Counted from the first letter of the stretch, positions 24,077-33,356 are shown. The stretch is 64,000 nt of DNA from Halorussus litoreus (GCF_003382685.1 NZ_QLVG01000033.1:1-64000), one strand, 5' to 3'. The notes: generated by a model from the sequence alone, not told the origin. Made by a program: numbers and translations.

Positions 24077-24625
24077 ATGAGAGCCAGCGATCTGATGACG
24101 ACGGACGTCGAGACGGTCCACCCCGACGACGAGGTAAGCGAAGTCCTGACGCGACTCGCACGCACGGACTTCAACGGCTTCCCGGTCGTCGAACCGGTCG
24201 AAGCGGAGTCCGGCGACGAGTCGGACGACCGGCGCGGCGGCCGAGTCGTCGGCATCGTCACCCAGCGCGACCTCGTGAACCTGTTCCAGCCGAGCGACCG
24301 CACTCTCTGGATTCCGGTCGGCTTTCCGCCGTTCCTCGAGACGCTGGAGTACGCCATCGACCTCTCGTGGGATGCCCTCGACACCGAACTTGACCTGCTC
24401 AAGCACGCAGGCAAGCCGGTCAGCACGGTCATGACCGAGGACGTGGTGACGATCCGCCCGGACGAGGAGTTCGACCGGATCCTCGACGTGCTGGCCGACG
24501 ACGAGCGCGACATCAACCGGCTGCCGGTCGTCGACGACGACGGCCGACTCCTCGGTATCGTCGCCCGACAGGACGTTCTTCGGGCCGTTCGGGACGAGCG
24601 GCGGGCAGCCCAGACCGGAGCCTGA
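24077..24625 (+). CDS. CBS-domain pair protein
   Basis: This 182-residue protein has two CBS motifs: MRASDLMTTDVETVHPDDEV...VVGIVTQRDLVNLF (residues 1-75) and PVSTVMTEDVVTIRPDEEFD...LLGIVARQDVLRAV (115-175). A middle segment, RTLWIPVGFPPFLETLEYAI, bridges them. Such pairs bind adenosyl nucleotides (AMP, ATP or SAM) as energy or metabolic sensors. There is no fused enzyme domain, and the ligand cannot be told from sequence. An acidic insert (ESGDESDD) sits in the first CBS. The gene is monocistronic. Confidence 0.9.
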   Translation: MRASDLMTTDVETVHPDDEVSEVLTRLARTDFNGFPVVEPVEAESGDESDDRRGGRVVGIVTQRDLVNLFQPSDRTLWIPVGFPPFLETLEYAIDLSWDALDTELDLLKHAGKPVSTVMTEDVVTIRPDEEFDRILDVLADDERDINRLPVVDDDGRLLGIVARQDVLRAVRDERRAAQTGA

Positions 24626-24716
24626 CCCCACCGCTCGAATCTGAGTTCCCCACTCCGGGTCGTCGCTATCCGGAGTACCGGCAAGCTTCGGCCCGCTCCG
24701 AAACGTTGAGGCGTGA

Positions 24717-25661
24717 GTGGCGTCGAGTGCTATCGTGAGTAGATACCGGAACGCCGCGCTGTTCGTCGCGCTGGCCGCCGTGTGGGGGTCCGCGTTCATG
24801 GCCATCAAGGCGGGGCTCGATTACTTCCCGCCCGTGCTGTTCGCCGCGATTCGGTACGACATCGCGGGCGTGCTGATGCTCGGCTACGCCGCCTACGCCG
24901 TCGACCGGTGGCGGCCTCGCGGCCGGGGCGAGTGGACGCTGGTCCTCGTCGGCGGCGCGCTCATGATCGCGGGCTACCACGCGTTCCTGTTCGTCGGCCA
25001 GCAGTACGCCACGAGCGCGGTCGCCGCGGTCGTGGTCAGCCTCAGCCCCGTCCTCACGACCGGGTTCGCCAGAGCGCTGCTGCCGAGCGAGCGACTGACG
25101 ACCACCGGACTGGCGGGGCTGTTCCTCGGACTGGTCGGCGTGGTCGTACTCAGCAACCCCGACCCGAACAACCTGCTCGCGACCGAGGTGGTCGGCAAGG
25201 CGCTGGTGTTCGCCGCCGCGGCCTCGTTTGCGCTCGGGAGCGTGCTCACCCGGCGCATCGACGCCGAGCTCCCCATCGAGACGATGGAGGCGTGGTCGAT
25301 GCTCCTCGGCGCGGTCCTGATGCACGCGGCCAGCGTCGCTCGGCCGACCGAGTCGCTGGCGGCCGTGGAGTGGACGCCGGAGGCCATCTGGGCGCTCGCG
25401 TACCTCGCCATCGCAGCGAGCGCGCTGGGTTTCCTCGTCTACTTCGACCTGCTGGACCGGCTCGGCCCAATCGAGATCAACCTCGTCTCCTACGTCGCGC
25501 CCGTGTTCGCCGCGCTCTCGGGCTGGTGGTTCCTCGAAGAGGGAATCACTCTCCCGACGGTCGCAGGCTTCGTGATAATCTTCGCGGGCTTCTGTCTGGT
25601 CAAACACGAGGCGCTGGCCCGCGAACTCCCCCGCCTCCGGACCGCGGGCAGTCGCCGGTGA
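24717..25661 (+). CDS. EamA-family (DMT) metabolite exporter
   Basis: This 314-residue protein has ten membrane helices in two EamA halves. VALAAVWGSAFMAIKAGLDY and GLFLGLVGVVVLSNPD in the first half and LGFLVYFDLLDRLGPIEINL with VAGFVIIFAGFCLV in the second are typical. It would export amino acids or other small metabolites; the substrate is unknown. I took the GTG at 24717 as start, but a GTG 18 nt downstream would also work. Its stop codon lies inside the 18-bp inverted repeat 25647-25705, which may act in termination. Confidence 0.9.
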   Translation: MASSAIVSRYRNAALFVALAAVWGSAFMAIKAGLDYFPPVLFAAIRYDIAGVLMLGYAAYAVDRWRPRGRGEWTLVLVGGALMIAGYHAFLFVGQQYATSAVAAVVVSLSPVLTTGFARALLPSERLTTTGLAGLFLGLVGVVVLSNPDPNNLLATEVVGKALVFAAAASFALGSVLTRRIDAELPIETMEAWSMLLGAVLMHAASVARPTESLAAVEWTPEAIWALAYLAIAASALGFLVYFDLLDRLGPIEINLVSYVAPVFAALSGWWFLEEGITLPTVAGFVIIFAGFCLVKHEALARELPRLRTAGSRR

Positions 25662-25705
25662 GCCGCCCCAGGCCCGAAGCCGGCGATGGCTCACCGGCGA
25701 CTGCC
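25647..25705. repeat. Perfect 18-bp inverted repeat spanning a stop codon
   Basis: Arms GGCAGTCGCCGGTGAGCC (25647-25664) and its exact complement (25688-25705) surround a 23-nt loop. The TGA of the EamA gene lies in the left arm. It could be a terminator-like hairpin, though no T tract follows closely. Confidence 0.85.
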
Positions 25706-25747
25706 GTTCCAGAAAGACTTTGACGCCCGGCCAGACACCACGGTTCA

Positions 25748-26290
25748 ATGACCGAACGCCGAACCGAGTTCGCCCGCCCGACGCCCGAACGCAGCGGGGC
25801 CGAGCCCGCTCGGTCTCGACTCGCGACGGCGCTGTTCGCCGTCGGGCTGGCGGTCGTCGCCGCGAACAGCGCGCTCTACTTCTTCGGCGTCGCGTCGCTG
25901 TCTCATCCCGCACTCTCCGTGCTGGGGCTGGGGCTGCTCGTTCCGAAGTACCGTCGAGAGCGGTGGGCGACGGGGGCACGACCGGCGCGCGAGCGACAGA
26001 CGAACACCAGCGTTCGTCAGTCGCTCGCGCGCCGGTCGCTTGCTCGGCTGTCGTTCGCAGGGCGGTCGCTTGCTCGACTGTCGCTCGCGCGCCGGTCGCT
26101 TGTTCGACTGTCGTTCGCAGTGCGGTCGCTTGCTCGGCGGTCCCTCGCGCGCCGGTTGCTGGCTCGCCTGTCGGCCCGCGACGGCGGCGGGACCTGCGCG
26201 TCGCTGGACGCGGAGCCGTCCGGCAGGAGACACCGGTCGGCCTTGCGGTTGACGTGGGCGTACTCCTCGGGGGCGTTCGCGAGCGCGTGA
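25748..26290 (+). CDS. Hypothetical membrane protein with repeat-derived C-terminus (doubtful 3' end)
   Basis: The first ~80 residues (MTERRTEFARPTPERSG...RLATALFAVGLAVVAANSAL, YFFGVASLSHPALSVLGLGL) look like a small protein with two membrane helices. Beyond residue 90 the frame enters a 30-bp tandem repeat and becomes SLARRSLARL-like, very basic and non-halophilic. That repeat lies antisense to the C-terminus of the convergent RNase H-like gene. So either the gene originally ended near 26010 and lost its stop, or only the N-terminal part is real. The two genes overlap by about 270 bp. Confidence 0.4.
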   Translation: MTERRTEFARPTPERSGAEPARSRLATALFAVGLAVVAANSALYFFGVASLSHPALSVLGLGLLVPKYRRERWATGARPARERQTNTSVRQSLARRSLARLSFAGRSLARLSLARRSLVRLSFAVRSLARRSLARRLLARLSARDGGGTCASLDAEPSGRRHRSALRLTWAYSSGAFASA

Positions 26291-26787
26291 GCCGGGTTCT
26301 GGTCGCTGTCGAGCACCGCGGCCCGGAGTTCGTCGAACCCGCACACCCGCGAACGGATGCCCCGCCAGTGGTTCCTGCCCGCGGTCGGCACCGTCAGCTT
26401 CCGCGGGGGCGACCGATCCGCCCGGCGGGTCGCCAGCGCGGCGCTGTTGACGTTCGCCGCGAGGTCGTCGTGGTCGACGAGGACGCCCACCCGCGCCCCG
26501 TCCGGAGCGCGGGCCGCGAGTACGTCGAGGCCGAGGTGGAGCGCCCGGTACTCCGCGACGTTGTTGTCGGTCACCGAGTGGTCCGGGAGCGCGAGACGCG
26601 CCACTCGGGTTCCGTCGCGGGTCTCGATGATGACGCCCAGTCCGCCGTCGTCGCTGTCGAGGCTGTAGGAGCCGTCTGTGGCGACGTAGAAGTCCCGATG
26701 GTGCGTTCGCGGCGGGTGGGCGATGTGGGGCGTGGGCGATTCGTCGAACAGTGCCCGGAGTTGGGAGGGACGGCCGTGAACGGCCAT
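26017..26787 (-). CDS. RNase H-like protein with tandem-repeat tail
   Basis: This 256-residue protein begins MAVHGRPSQLRALFDESPTP. The RNase H fold shows FYVATDGSYSLDSDDGGLGV with the first Asp, DNNVAEYRALHLGL with Glu, and VGVLVDHDDLAANV with Asp. These supply the D-E-D catalytic set of RNase HI-type haloarchaeal proteins, which remove RNA from RNA-DNA hybrids. Beyond residue 205 the tail is five 10-residue repeats, alternating between ASDRRASDSR- and ASDRTANDSR-like units, probably disordered. TTTAAG near 26812 lies 25 nt before the ATG. It is convergent with the membrane gene at 25748. Confidence 0.75.
   Translation of the reverse strand: MAVHGRPSQLRALFDESPTPHIAHPPRTHHRDFYVATDGSYSLDSDDGGLGVIIETRDGTRVARLALPDHSVTDNNVAEYRALHLGLDVLAARAPDGARVGVLVDHDDLAANVNSAALATRRADRSPPRKLTVPTAGRNHWRGIRSRVCGFDELRAAVLDSDQNPAHALANAPEEYAHVNRKADRCLLPDGSASSDAQVPPPSRADRRASNRRARDRRASDRTANDSRTSDRRASDSRASDRPANDSRASDRRASD
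26021..26170. repeat. 30-bp tandem repeat, five units
   Basis: Five consecutive 30-bp units alternate between two variants (TCGCTCGCGCGCCGGTCGCT-type and TCGTTCGCAGGGCGGTCGCT-type), making a 60-bp higher-order period. On the minus strand they encode the C-terminal repeats of the RNase H-like protein. They also stay open on the plus strand. Confidence 0.9.
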
Positions 26788-26885
26788 GATTTCGGATTCG
26801 GTTCCGGGCAACTTAAACCTACGGCCCGGAACCGCCTGACGGGCGAACGAACGCCGAAACCGGTGGATACCACATATCACCACAG

Positions 26886-26896
26886 CATATTTATGG
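26886..26896 (+). promoter_or_regulatory. Promoter of peptide-type ABC binding protein gene
   Basis: CATATTTATGG (26886-26896) is a strong TATA-like box about 28 nt before the ATG at 26919. Confidence 0.6.
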
Positions 26897-26918
26897 GGTA
26901 GTAAGTGTTGTACACCGT

Positions 26919-28562
26919 ATGGCGCACGACGAAGACACGTCCAGACGACGATTCCTCAAGGCTGCAGGTACCGCTGCGGCTGCGGCTTCGCTCGCCGGCT
27001 GTACCGGCGGCGAGGACCAGGAGACCACGACCGACGAGGAGACCACCGAAGCCGGTGGCATGGACACGGAGACCGAGGCCGAAGAGACCACCGAGGAGGG
27101 TGGCGACGGCTCCGGCGAGTTCGAGGTCACCATCACGCAGGGCCAGATGCCCTCCGGTCTCGATCCCCACGACCACCGCGAGACGCCCACCGACAACGTG
27201 ATGCTCCACGCCTACGAAGGCGTGCTCTCGCGCGACCGCGAGGGCAGCGTCGTCAACGCGCTGGCCACCGAGTACGAGCGCGTCGAGGACGGACTGGTCC
27301 GGTTCACCCTCCGCGAGGACGTCACCTTCCACAGCGGCGACGACCTCACGCCCGAGGACGTCGCGTACAGCATCAATCGCATCGTCGACCCCGAGGTCGA
27401 CTTCGAGAGCCCGCAGAACGACCAGCTCGCGGGCGTTACCGGCGCGGAGGCCGGCGACGGTAACACCGTGGAAGTGTCCTCGGACGGGTTCAACCCGACC
27501 GTCTTCTCGTCGTTCGCGACCTACGGCGACGTGGTCCAGCAGTCCTGGATGGAAGAGCGGAGCAGAGACGAGATCAACCAGGACATGAACGGCACCGGGC
27601 CGTTCCAGCTCGCAAACTACTCGCAGGACGAACAGGTCGTCTTCGAGCGCTACGACGACTACTGGGACGGTCCCGCCGACGTGTCCCAGCTCACGTTCCG
27701 CGCGGGCTCCGAGTCCAGCACGCGGGTCAACGCGCTACTCAACGGCGAGACCGACGTCATCGTCAACGTCCCGCCGCAGGACGCCGGGCGGGTACAGAGC
27801 GAGGGCTCGACTCGACTCTCGGCAGTCCCGAGTACGCGGGTGTTGTTCTCCGCGATGCGCTACGACGTCGAGCCGTTCAGTAACCAGCAGTTCCGGCAGG
27901 CGATGAACTACGCGGTCGACCTGGAGGGCATCATCGAGAACGTGCTCCAGACGTTCGGCGACCCCACGGGCCAGCCCACGCTCGAGGGATTCTTCGGTCA
28001 CAACCCCGACGTCGAGCCGTACCCCCACGACCCGGACCAAGCCGAGTCGCTCGTCGAGGAGAGCGGTCACGCGGGCGTGGAGATCACGCTCGACGGCCCG
28101 TCGGGCCGGTACCTCCGGGACGTCGAGATCGCCCAGGCGGTCGCCGACCAGATCGACAGCCTGTCGAACGTCTCCTGCTCGTACAACCAGCGGGAGTTCG
28201 CGTCGCTGGCCGGCGAGGTCACGGACGGCGACATCACCACGAGTCCGCCGTTCTACCTGCTGGGCTGGGGCGAGGCCACCTTCGAGGGCGTGCTCACAAT
28301 CGGCGCGCTGATGACCAGCGACGGCGCGCTCACCTCGTTCTCCAACGACCGGATCGACGAACTCCACGAGCAATCGATGAGCCAGTCCGGTGACGAGCGC
28401 GAAGCCACCATCCAGGAACTCAACCAGGTCGTCCACGATCAGGCACCGTGGGTGTTCCTCAACCGCCAGTACAGCGTCTACGGCGTCAACGAGCGGGTCG
28501 CGTGGGACGCCCGGACCGACGAGCGCATCGACGCCTACGCGATGAGCCCGGCCGACCAGTAA
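26919..28562 (+). CDS. Dipeptide/oligopeptide-type ABC transporter substrate-binding lipoprotein
   Basis: The protein of 547 residues has a Tat signal (RRRFLKAAG) and a lipobox, SLAGC at about residue 28. An acidic Thr/Glu linker precedes the SBP_bac_5 domain. That domain has NVMLHAYEGVLSRDREGSVV, FTLREDVTFHSGDDLTPEDV and NGTGPFQLANYSQDEQVVFE, typical of DppA/OppA. It sits on the outer membrane face and captures peptides or related compounds; the true ligand is unknown. It is first in a five-gene transporter operon. Confidence 0.93.
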   Translation: MAHDEDTSRRRFLKAAGTAAAAASLAGCTGGEDQETTTDEETTEAGGMDTETEAEETTEEGGDGSGEFEVTITQGQMPSGLDPHDHRETPTDNVMLHAYEGVLSRDREGSVVNALATEYERVEDGLVRFTLREDVTFHSGDDLTPEDVAYSINRIVDPEVDFESPQNDQLAGVTGAEAGDGNTVEVSSDGFNPTVFSSFATYGDVVQQSWMEERSRDEINQDMNGTGPFQLANYSQDEQVVFERYDDYWDGPADVSQLTFRAGSESSTRVNALLNGETDVIVNVPPQDAGRVQSEGSTRLSAVPSTRVLFSAMRYDVEPFSNQQFRQAMNYAVDLEGIIENVLQTFGDPTGQPTLEGFFGHNPDVEPYPHDPDQAESLVEESGHAGVEITLDGPSGRYLRDVEIAQAVADQIDSLSNVSCSYNQREFASLAGEVTDGDITTSPPFYLLGWGEATFEGVLTIGALMTSDGALTSFSNDRIDELHEQSMSQSGDEREATIQELNQVVHDQAPWVFLNRQYSVYGVNERVAWDARTDERIDAYAMSPADQ

Positions 28563-28598
28563 CACCACCACGGCGGCAGACACGTCCGGACACTACGC

Positions 28599-28611
28599 CT
28601 TTTTTATACCT
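28599..28611 (+). promoter_or_regulatory. T-rich terminator/internal promoter between binding protein and permease
   Basis: CCTTTTTTATACC lies in the 72-bp gap after the binding-protein stop codon. The T run could end part of the transcripts. The TTTATACC element is also a TATA box 25-30 nt before the permease ATG at 28635. A dual role would make the binding protein more abundant than the membrane parts. Confidence 0.5.
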
Positions 28612-28634
28612 GCGTTTCACAGTGAGTGACAAGC

Positions 28635-29624
28635 ATGTCGATGGGGCGGTTTCTACTCAGGCGGCTCCTGCAGGGTGTGTTCGTGATCTGGGGCGTCGTG
28701 ACCGTGGTGTTCCTGCTCCGGTTCGTCACGCCGGGCGACCCCATCACGTTCATCGCACCGCTGGACGCACCGCCGGAGGTTCGGCAGAACATCGCCCGTG
28801 AACTCGGGCTCAACAAGCCGCTGTACGTCCAGTACGGCGAGTACCTGTTCAACCTCGTACAGGGCGACATGGGCTACTCGTACATCAACAGCACCCCGGC
28901 GAGACAGCGAATCTTCAACCGGCTGCCCGCGACGCTCGAACTCGCCGTCGCGGCGAGCATCGTTGCGGTCGTCATCTCGATCCCGCTGGGCGTCATCAGC
29001 GCGACCCGGCGACACGAACCCGCCGACTACGCCGCGACGACGTTCTCACTGGTGGGCATCTCGACGCCGAACTTCTGGCTCGGCATCATGCTGGTGCTCG
29101 TGCTCGCGGTCGGGCTCGGGCTGTTCCCGACGAGTCGGCGAGCCATCGGCTTCCTGCCCGCGATAGAGATGCTGCTCACGGATCTAGATCCCGGCGGTCT
29201 GGTGACGTGGCTGTGGCACATCACGCTCCCGGCCATCACGCTCGGAACGTACTTCACCGCGCTCATCACCCGGCTCACCCGGAGCGGGATGCTCGACGAA
29301 CTCGGCAAGACGTACGTTCGGGCCTCGCGCGCCAAGGGCCTGCCCGAGACGCTGGTCCGGTACAAGCACGTGCTCCGGAACACGCTCATCCCGGTCATCA
29401 CGGTGCTGGGCCTCCAACTGGGGACGCTTATCGGCGGCGCGGTCATCACCGAGGCCGTGTTCAACTGGCCCGGGCTCGGCACGCTGGTCATCAACGCCAT
29501 CAACGACCGCGACTGGGTGCTGATACAGGGGTCGCTGGTGGTCATCGGTGCCGGATTCGTGATAGTCAACATCGCGGTCGACGCCATGTACGCGTACATC
29601 AACCCGCAGGTGAGAAGCGAATGA
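28635..29624 (+). CDS. ABC transporter permease (DppB-type)
   Basis: This 329-residue protein starts MSMGRFLLRRLLQGVFVIWG, the standard opening of DppB-type permeases. Six membrane helices follow, with the external loop GDPITFIAPLDAPPEVRQNI and an EAA-like motif near YVRASRAKGLPETLVRYKHV. I use the ATG at 28635 since it follows the TATA box at a leaderless distance. The next gene overlaps its stop by 4 nt (ATGA). Confidence 0.92.
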   Translation: MSMGRFLLRRLLQGVFVIWGVVTVVFLLRFVTPGDPITFIAPLDAPPEVRQNIARELGLNKPLYVQYGEYLFNLVQGDMGYSYINSTPARQRIFNRLPATLELAVAASIVAVVISIPLGVISATRRHEPADYAATTFSLVGISTPNFWLGIMLVLVLAVGLGLFPTSRRAIGFLPAIEMLLTDLDPGGLVTWLWHITLPAITLGTYFTALITRLTRSGMLDELGKTYVRASRAKGLPETLVRYKHVLRNTLIPVITVLGLQLGTLIGGAVITEAVFNWPGLGTLVINAINDRDWVLIQGSLVVIGAGFVIVNIAVDAMYAYINPQVRSE

Positions 29625-30694
29625 TCTCGGAACTGCTCTCCAAACTGTTCGGAGGGGTCTGGGAGACGGTCCGGGGAGGCGTCTCCCCACGGACAGCGCG
29701 CAACCTCCGCAAGGAGTTTCGGAACAGTCTGCTGGCCAAACTCGGCGTCGTACTGGTCGTCGCGGCCATCCTCGTCGCGGCGTTCGCGCCCGTGCTCGCG
29801 CCCCACGACCCGACGACCCAGAACCTCGACGGGTCGAGCCTCCCGCCGCTGGGCTTCAGCAAGGAGACGACCCAGACCTCTTCGGAGATGGTCAACGGGA
29901 GCATCGAGGTGGTCAACGAGACCGTCTACGTCGAGGCCGATCCGAACCACCCGCTGGGAACCGACTCGCTCGGCCGGGACATGCTCTCGCGGGCCATCTA
30001 CGGCGCGCGAACCTCGCTGATGGTCGGCTTCCTCGGGACCGCCATCGCCGCGCTCGTGGGCGTGACCGTCGGGTTGGCCGCGGGCTACTACGGCGGCCGG
30101 GTCGACGACGCGCTGATGCGCAGCGCCGACGTGATGCTCGCGTTCCCGTCGCTCGTGCTGGCGGTCGCGCTGGTCGGGCTGTTCGGCAAGGTGTCGATCC
30201 CCGTGCCCGACCCGCTCGTGGCGCTCGGCGTCGAGTCGGGGATGCCCGACTCGTTCGTCCTCCCGGGAACGGTCATCCTCGTGGTCGGGCTGGTCAACTG
30301 GGTGTGGTTCGCCCGTGTCGCCCGGGGCGAGGCGCTGTCCATCCAGAGCGAGGAGTACGTGAAGGCCGCGCGCTCGGTGGGGGCCAGCGACGGGTTCATC
30401 ATCCGCAAACACGTGCTGCCCAACAGCGTGACCCCGATCCTCGTGCTGGCGACCATCCAGATCGCGGCCATCATCCTGCTGGAGTCCTCGCTGTCGTTCC
30501 TCGGCTTCTCGGGGACCACCCTCTCGTGGGGCTTCGACATCGCGCAGGGCCGGGACTACCTCGCGACGTCGTGGTGGATCTCGACCATCCCCGGCATCGC
30601 CATCGTGCTGACGGTCATCGGCATCAACCTCGTGGGTGACTGGCTCAGGGACGCCCTCGACCCCGGTATCGAAGGCGAGGGAGGTGGTCCGTAA
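29621..30694 (+). CDS. ABC transporter permease (DppC-type)
   Basis: The 357-residue protein has an N-terminal extension, a first membrane helix (LGVVLVVAAILVAAFAPVLA) and the DppC signature PNHPLGTDSLGRDMLSRAIY. An EAA loop near YVKAARSVGASDGFIIRKHV contacts the ATPases. It completes the heteromeric membrane channel with the DppB-type protein. The start codon overlaps the upstream stop, and its own stop shares an A with the ATG of the ATPase gene. Confidence 0.93.
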   Translation: MISELLSKLFGGVWETVRGGVSPRTARNLRKEFRNSLLAKLGVVLVVAAILVAAFAPVLAPHDPTTQNLDGSSLPPLGFSKETTQTSSEMVNGSIEVVNETVYVEADPNHPLGTDSLGRDMLSRAIYGARTSLMVGFLGTAIAALVGVTVGLAAGYYGGRVDDALMRSADVMLAFPSLVLAVALVGLFGKVSIPVPDPLVALGVESGMPDSFVLPGTVILVVGLVNWVWFARVARGEALSIQSEEYVKAARSVGASDGFIIRKHVLPNSVTPILVLATIQIAAIILLESSLSFLGFSGTTLSWGFDIAQGRDYLATSWWISTIPGIAIVLTVIGINLVGDWLRDALDPGIEGEGGGP

Positions 30695-32013
30695 TGTCCG
30701 GAGACGAGACCTCCCACGCCCGCGACGCCAGTCCAGCTATCAGCGATGCCGACGAGGACGCCCGCAACCTGCTCCGGGTTCGGGACCTTTCGACCCGCTT
30801 CTTCACCGAGGAGGGGCAGGTCAACGCGGTCGAGTCGGTCGACTTCGACGTGCGCGACGGCGAGGTGTTCGGCATCGTCGGCGAGTCCGGGTCGGGCAAG
30901 AGCGTGACCGCGCTGTCGATCGGCGACCTCGTGGAGTCGCCCGGCCGGGTCACCAGCGGCGAGGTGTGGTACCGCAACGCCGACCTCGCCGAGGAGATCG
31001 ACGACCCCGAAGCGGTCGACGGTGACTTCGTGGACGTGCGACAGGTTCCCGAGAACGTCCGGCGGTCGCTCCGCGGGCCGTCGTTCAGCATGATCTTCCA
31101 GGACCCGATGAGCAGCCTCAACCCGTCGCTGACGGTGGGCGAGCAGATCGCCGAGGCGGTCGAGGTCCAGCGCCGGGCTCGCGCGAACCCGCGCTCGACC
31201 CGCTCACGCACGCAGGGGTACGGGCTGGCCGACATGCTCGCCAGTACCGTCCTGCCGTCCCGCAGCTACGTGTCCGAGGAGAGCCGCGAGCGCGCCATCG
31301 AACTGCTCGAACAGGTCGGCATCCCCGACCCCGCCGACCGCGCCGACGAGTACCCCCACCAGTTCTCGGGCGGCATGCTCCAGCGGGCGATGATCGCGCA
31401 GGCGCTGGCCGGCGAGCCGGACCTGCTCATCGCCGACGAGCCGACCACCGCGCTCGACGTGACCATCCAGGCTCAGATCCTCGACCTGCTCCGGGACCTG
31501 CAGGACGAGACCGGCATGAGCATCGTGATGATCACCCACAACCTCGGCGTCATCGCTCGGATGTGCGACCGGGTGGGCGTGATGTACGCGGGCGAGATCG
31601 TCGAGCGCGGCCAGTTGGCCGACGTGTTCGACGATCCGGTGCATCCGTACACTCAGGGGCTGCTCGGCTCGATCCCGGACCTGGACGAGCCTGCGTCCCG
31701 GCTCCAGCCCATCGAGGGCAACGTGCCGGACCTGTACGACCACGAGATGGGCGACCGGTGTTACTTCGCCGACCGGTGTCCGTACGCGATGGAGGAGTGT
31801 CTGAGTCATCCGCCGGAGTTCGACACGGAGACGGGGAAGCCCGTCGACCCCAAGACCGACCCCGGTGAGCACGGCGCGCGCTGCGTCCTCGCGAACCACG
31901 AGTTCCGCCCGGAGGATGCGCTGCCCGAGGAGTACTTCGCGGTCGAATCGGAGGACTCCTCCGGGTCGGATCGCGAGGCCGCCGAGACAGAGGAGGTGAA
32001 CACCGATGACTGA
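30694..32013 (+). CDS. ABC transporter ATP-binding protein (DppD-type)
   Basis: The 439-residue ATPase has Walker [10 protein letters not shown] at about residues 66-74, the signature [13 protein letters not shown], and Walker [14 protein letters not shown]. The oligopeptide-type C-terminal extension ([20 protein letters not shown]...CLSHPP) carries Cys that can bind Fe-S in homologues. It is longer than usual (about 330) because of a ~40-residue insert around [20 protein letters not shown] and an acidic tail. It overlaps the next gene by 8 nt. Confidence 0.93.
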   Translation: MSGDETSHARDASPAISDADEDARNLLRVRDLSTRFFTEEGQVNAVESVDFDVRDGEVFGIVGESGSGKSVTALSIGDLVESPGRVTSGEVWYRNADLAEEIDDPEAVDGDFVDVRQVPENVRRSLRGPSFSMIFQDPMSSLNPSLTVGEQIAEAVEVQRRARANPRSTRSRTQGYGLADMLASTVLPSRSYVSEESRERAIELLEQVGIPDPADRADEYPHQFSGGMLQRAMIAQALAGEPDLLIADEPTTALDVTIQAQILDLLRDLQDETGMSIVMITHNLGVIARMCDRVGVMYAGEIVERGQLADVFDDPVHPYTQGLLGSIPDLDEPASRLQPIEGNVPDLYDHEMGDRCYFADRCPYAMEECLSHPPEFDTETGKPVDPKTDPGEHGARCVLANHEFRPEDALPEEYFAVESEDSSGSDREAAETEEVNTDD

Positions 32014-33061
32014 CCCGCTCGTTCGCGTCGAGGACCTCCAGAAGTACTACTTCGAGCAGGACAGCCTCGTCGACCGGCTGCTCGGCAAGGAGCCCGAGAG
32101 CGTCCAGGCCGTCGACGGCGTGAGCTTCGACGTGCGCGAGGGCGAGACGCTCGGCCTCGTCGGCGAGTCGGGCTGCGGGAAGTCCACGACCGGCGAGACG
32201 CTGTTGCGGCTGCGCGAGCCCACCGACGGCGCGGTGTACTTCGACGGCGAGAACGTCTTCGAGAGCGCCGACCTGGACGAGTTCCGCAAGCGCGCGCAAG
32301 TGGTGTTCCAGGACCCGTTCTCCAGCCTCGACCCGCGGATGACCGCCGGCCAGATCATCCGGGAACCCCTCGACGTTCACGGCATCGGCACGAAGGCCGA
32401 GCGCCGCGAGCGCGTCGAGGAACTGCTCGAACGCGTGGGGCTGTCGGCCGGGCAGGTCGACCGCTATCCCCACGAGTTCTCCGGCGGGCAGCGCCAGCGC
32501 GTGGGCATCGCCCGGGCACTCGCGCTCGAACCGGACTTCATCGTCTGCGACGAGCCGGTGTCGGCGCTCGACGTGTCCGTCCAAGCGCAGATCCTCAACC
32601 TGCTCGAAGACCTCCAGGAGGAGTTCGGACTGACGTACCTGTTCATCGCCCACGACCTGAGCGTGGTCCGGCACATCTCCGACCGCGTCGCGGTGATGTA
32701 TCTCGGCGAAGTGGTCGAGATCGGCCCCGCGGACGAGATCTTCGAGAACCCCGGCCATCCGTACACCGAGGCGCTGCTCGAGAGCGTCCCCCGCGCCGAC
32801 ACCAGCGAACAGGGCCGGGAGGTCGATCCGCTGGCGGGCGACGTTCCCTCGCCGCGGAGTCCACCCTCGGGCTGTCGGTTCCACACCCGGTGTCCGTACG
32901 CCCGCGAAGCGTGCAAGCGGGAGTCGCCCGGCGATTACGACGTGGCGGGACGCGCGGACCATCAGGCGGCCTGCTTCCGCCGGGTGGAGGACCACGACTA
33001 CTGGGACAGTCCGCCGCTCGGCGAGGACGAGCAGGTGGCCGAGGGGACCGCCGACGACTGA
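32006..33061 (+). CDS. ABC transporter ATP-binding protein (DppF-type)
   Basis: This 351-residue ATPase has Walker [10 protein letters not shown] near residues 53-61, signature [15 protein letters not shown], and Walker [17 protein letters not shown]. The oligopeptide C-terminal block [19 protein letters not shown] carries the Cys motif. It forms a heterodimer with the preceding ATPase to drive peptide import. The last gene of the operon, it is followed by a gene-poor 295-bp stretch with a perfect palindrome. Confidence 0.93.
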   Translation: MTDPLVRVEDLQKYYFEQDSLVDRLLGKEPESVQAVDGVSFDVREGETLGLVGESGCGKSTTGETLLRLREPTDGAVYFDGENVFESADLDEFRKRAQVVFQDPFSSLDPRMTAGQIIREPLDVHGIGTKAERRERVEELLERVGLSAGQVDRYPHEFSGGQRQRVGIARALALEPDFIVCDEPVSALDVSVQAQILNLLEDLQEEFGLTYLFIAHDLSVVRHISDRVAVMYLGEVVEIGPADEIFENPGHPYTEALLESVPRADTSEQGREVDPLAGDVPSPRSPPSGCRFHTRCPYAREACKRESPGDYDVAGRADHQAACFRRVEDHDYWDSPPLGEDEQVAEGTADD

Positions 33062-33246
33062 GGGTCGTTCTCGGGAACCGTCAGAGAAGCGTCCTCTGAT
33101 CCTGTTTCTCTGGAAGAAGACTCTCTGCGGTCGGTTCTCGATAGCTTTGCCGCGACATCTCACGACGGTGGGCATCAGCCTTTTGTTCGTCACCGGCATT
33201 TCGGAACTACGGGACTGCACCCGGTGCCGTGGTGCGGGGCGGTCGT

Positions 33247-33284
33247 CCGGCGGTGGCTCCTCGCCGGCGAGGAGCCACCGCCGG
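33247..33284. repeat. Perfect 38-nt palindrome (19+19, no spacer)
   Basis: CCGGCGGTGGCTCCTCGCC (33247-33265) is followed directly by its exact reverse complement (33266-33284). It lies about 70 bp upstream of the winged-helix gene at 33357, in a region with no other gene. Confidence 0.95.
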
Positions 33285-33356
33285 GCGACCCGCGAAGACG
33301 ATTTGCGTTGCGCCGACGACCGGCGCGAACCCCACCGGGACGTTCCAAACCTACAC

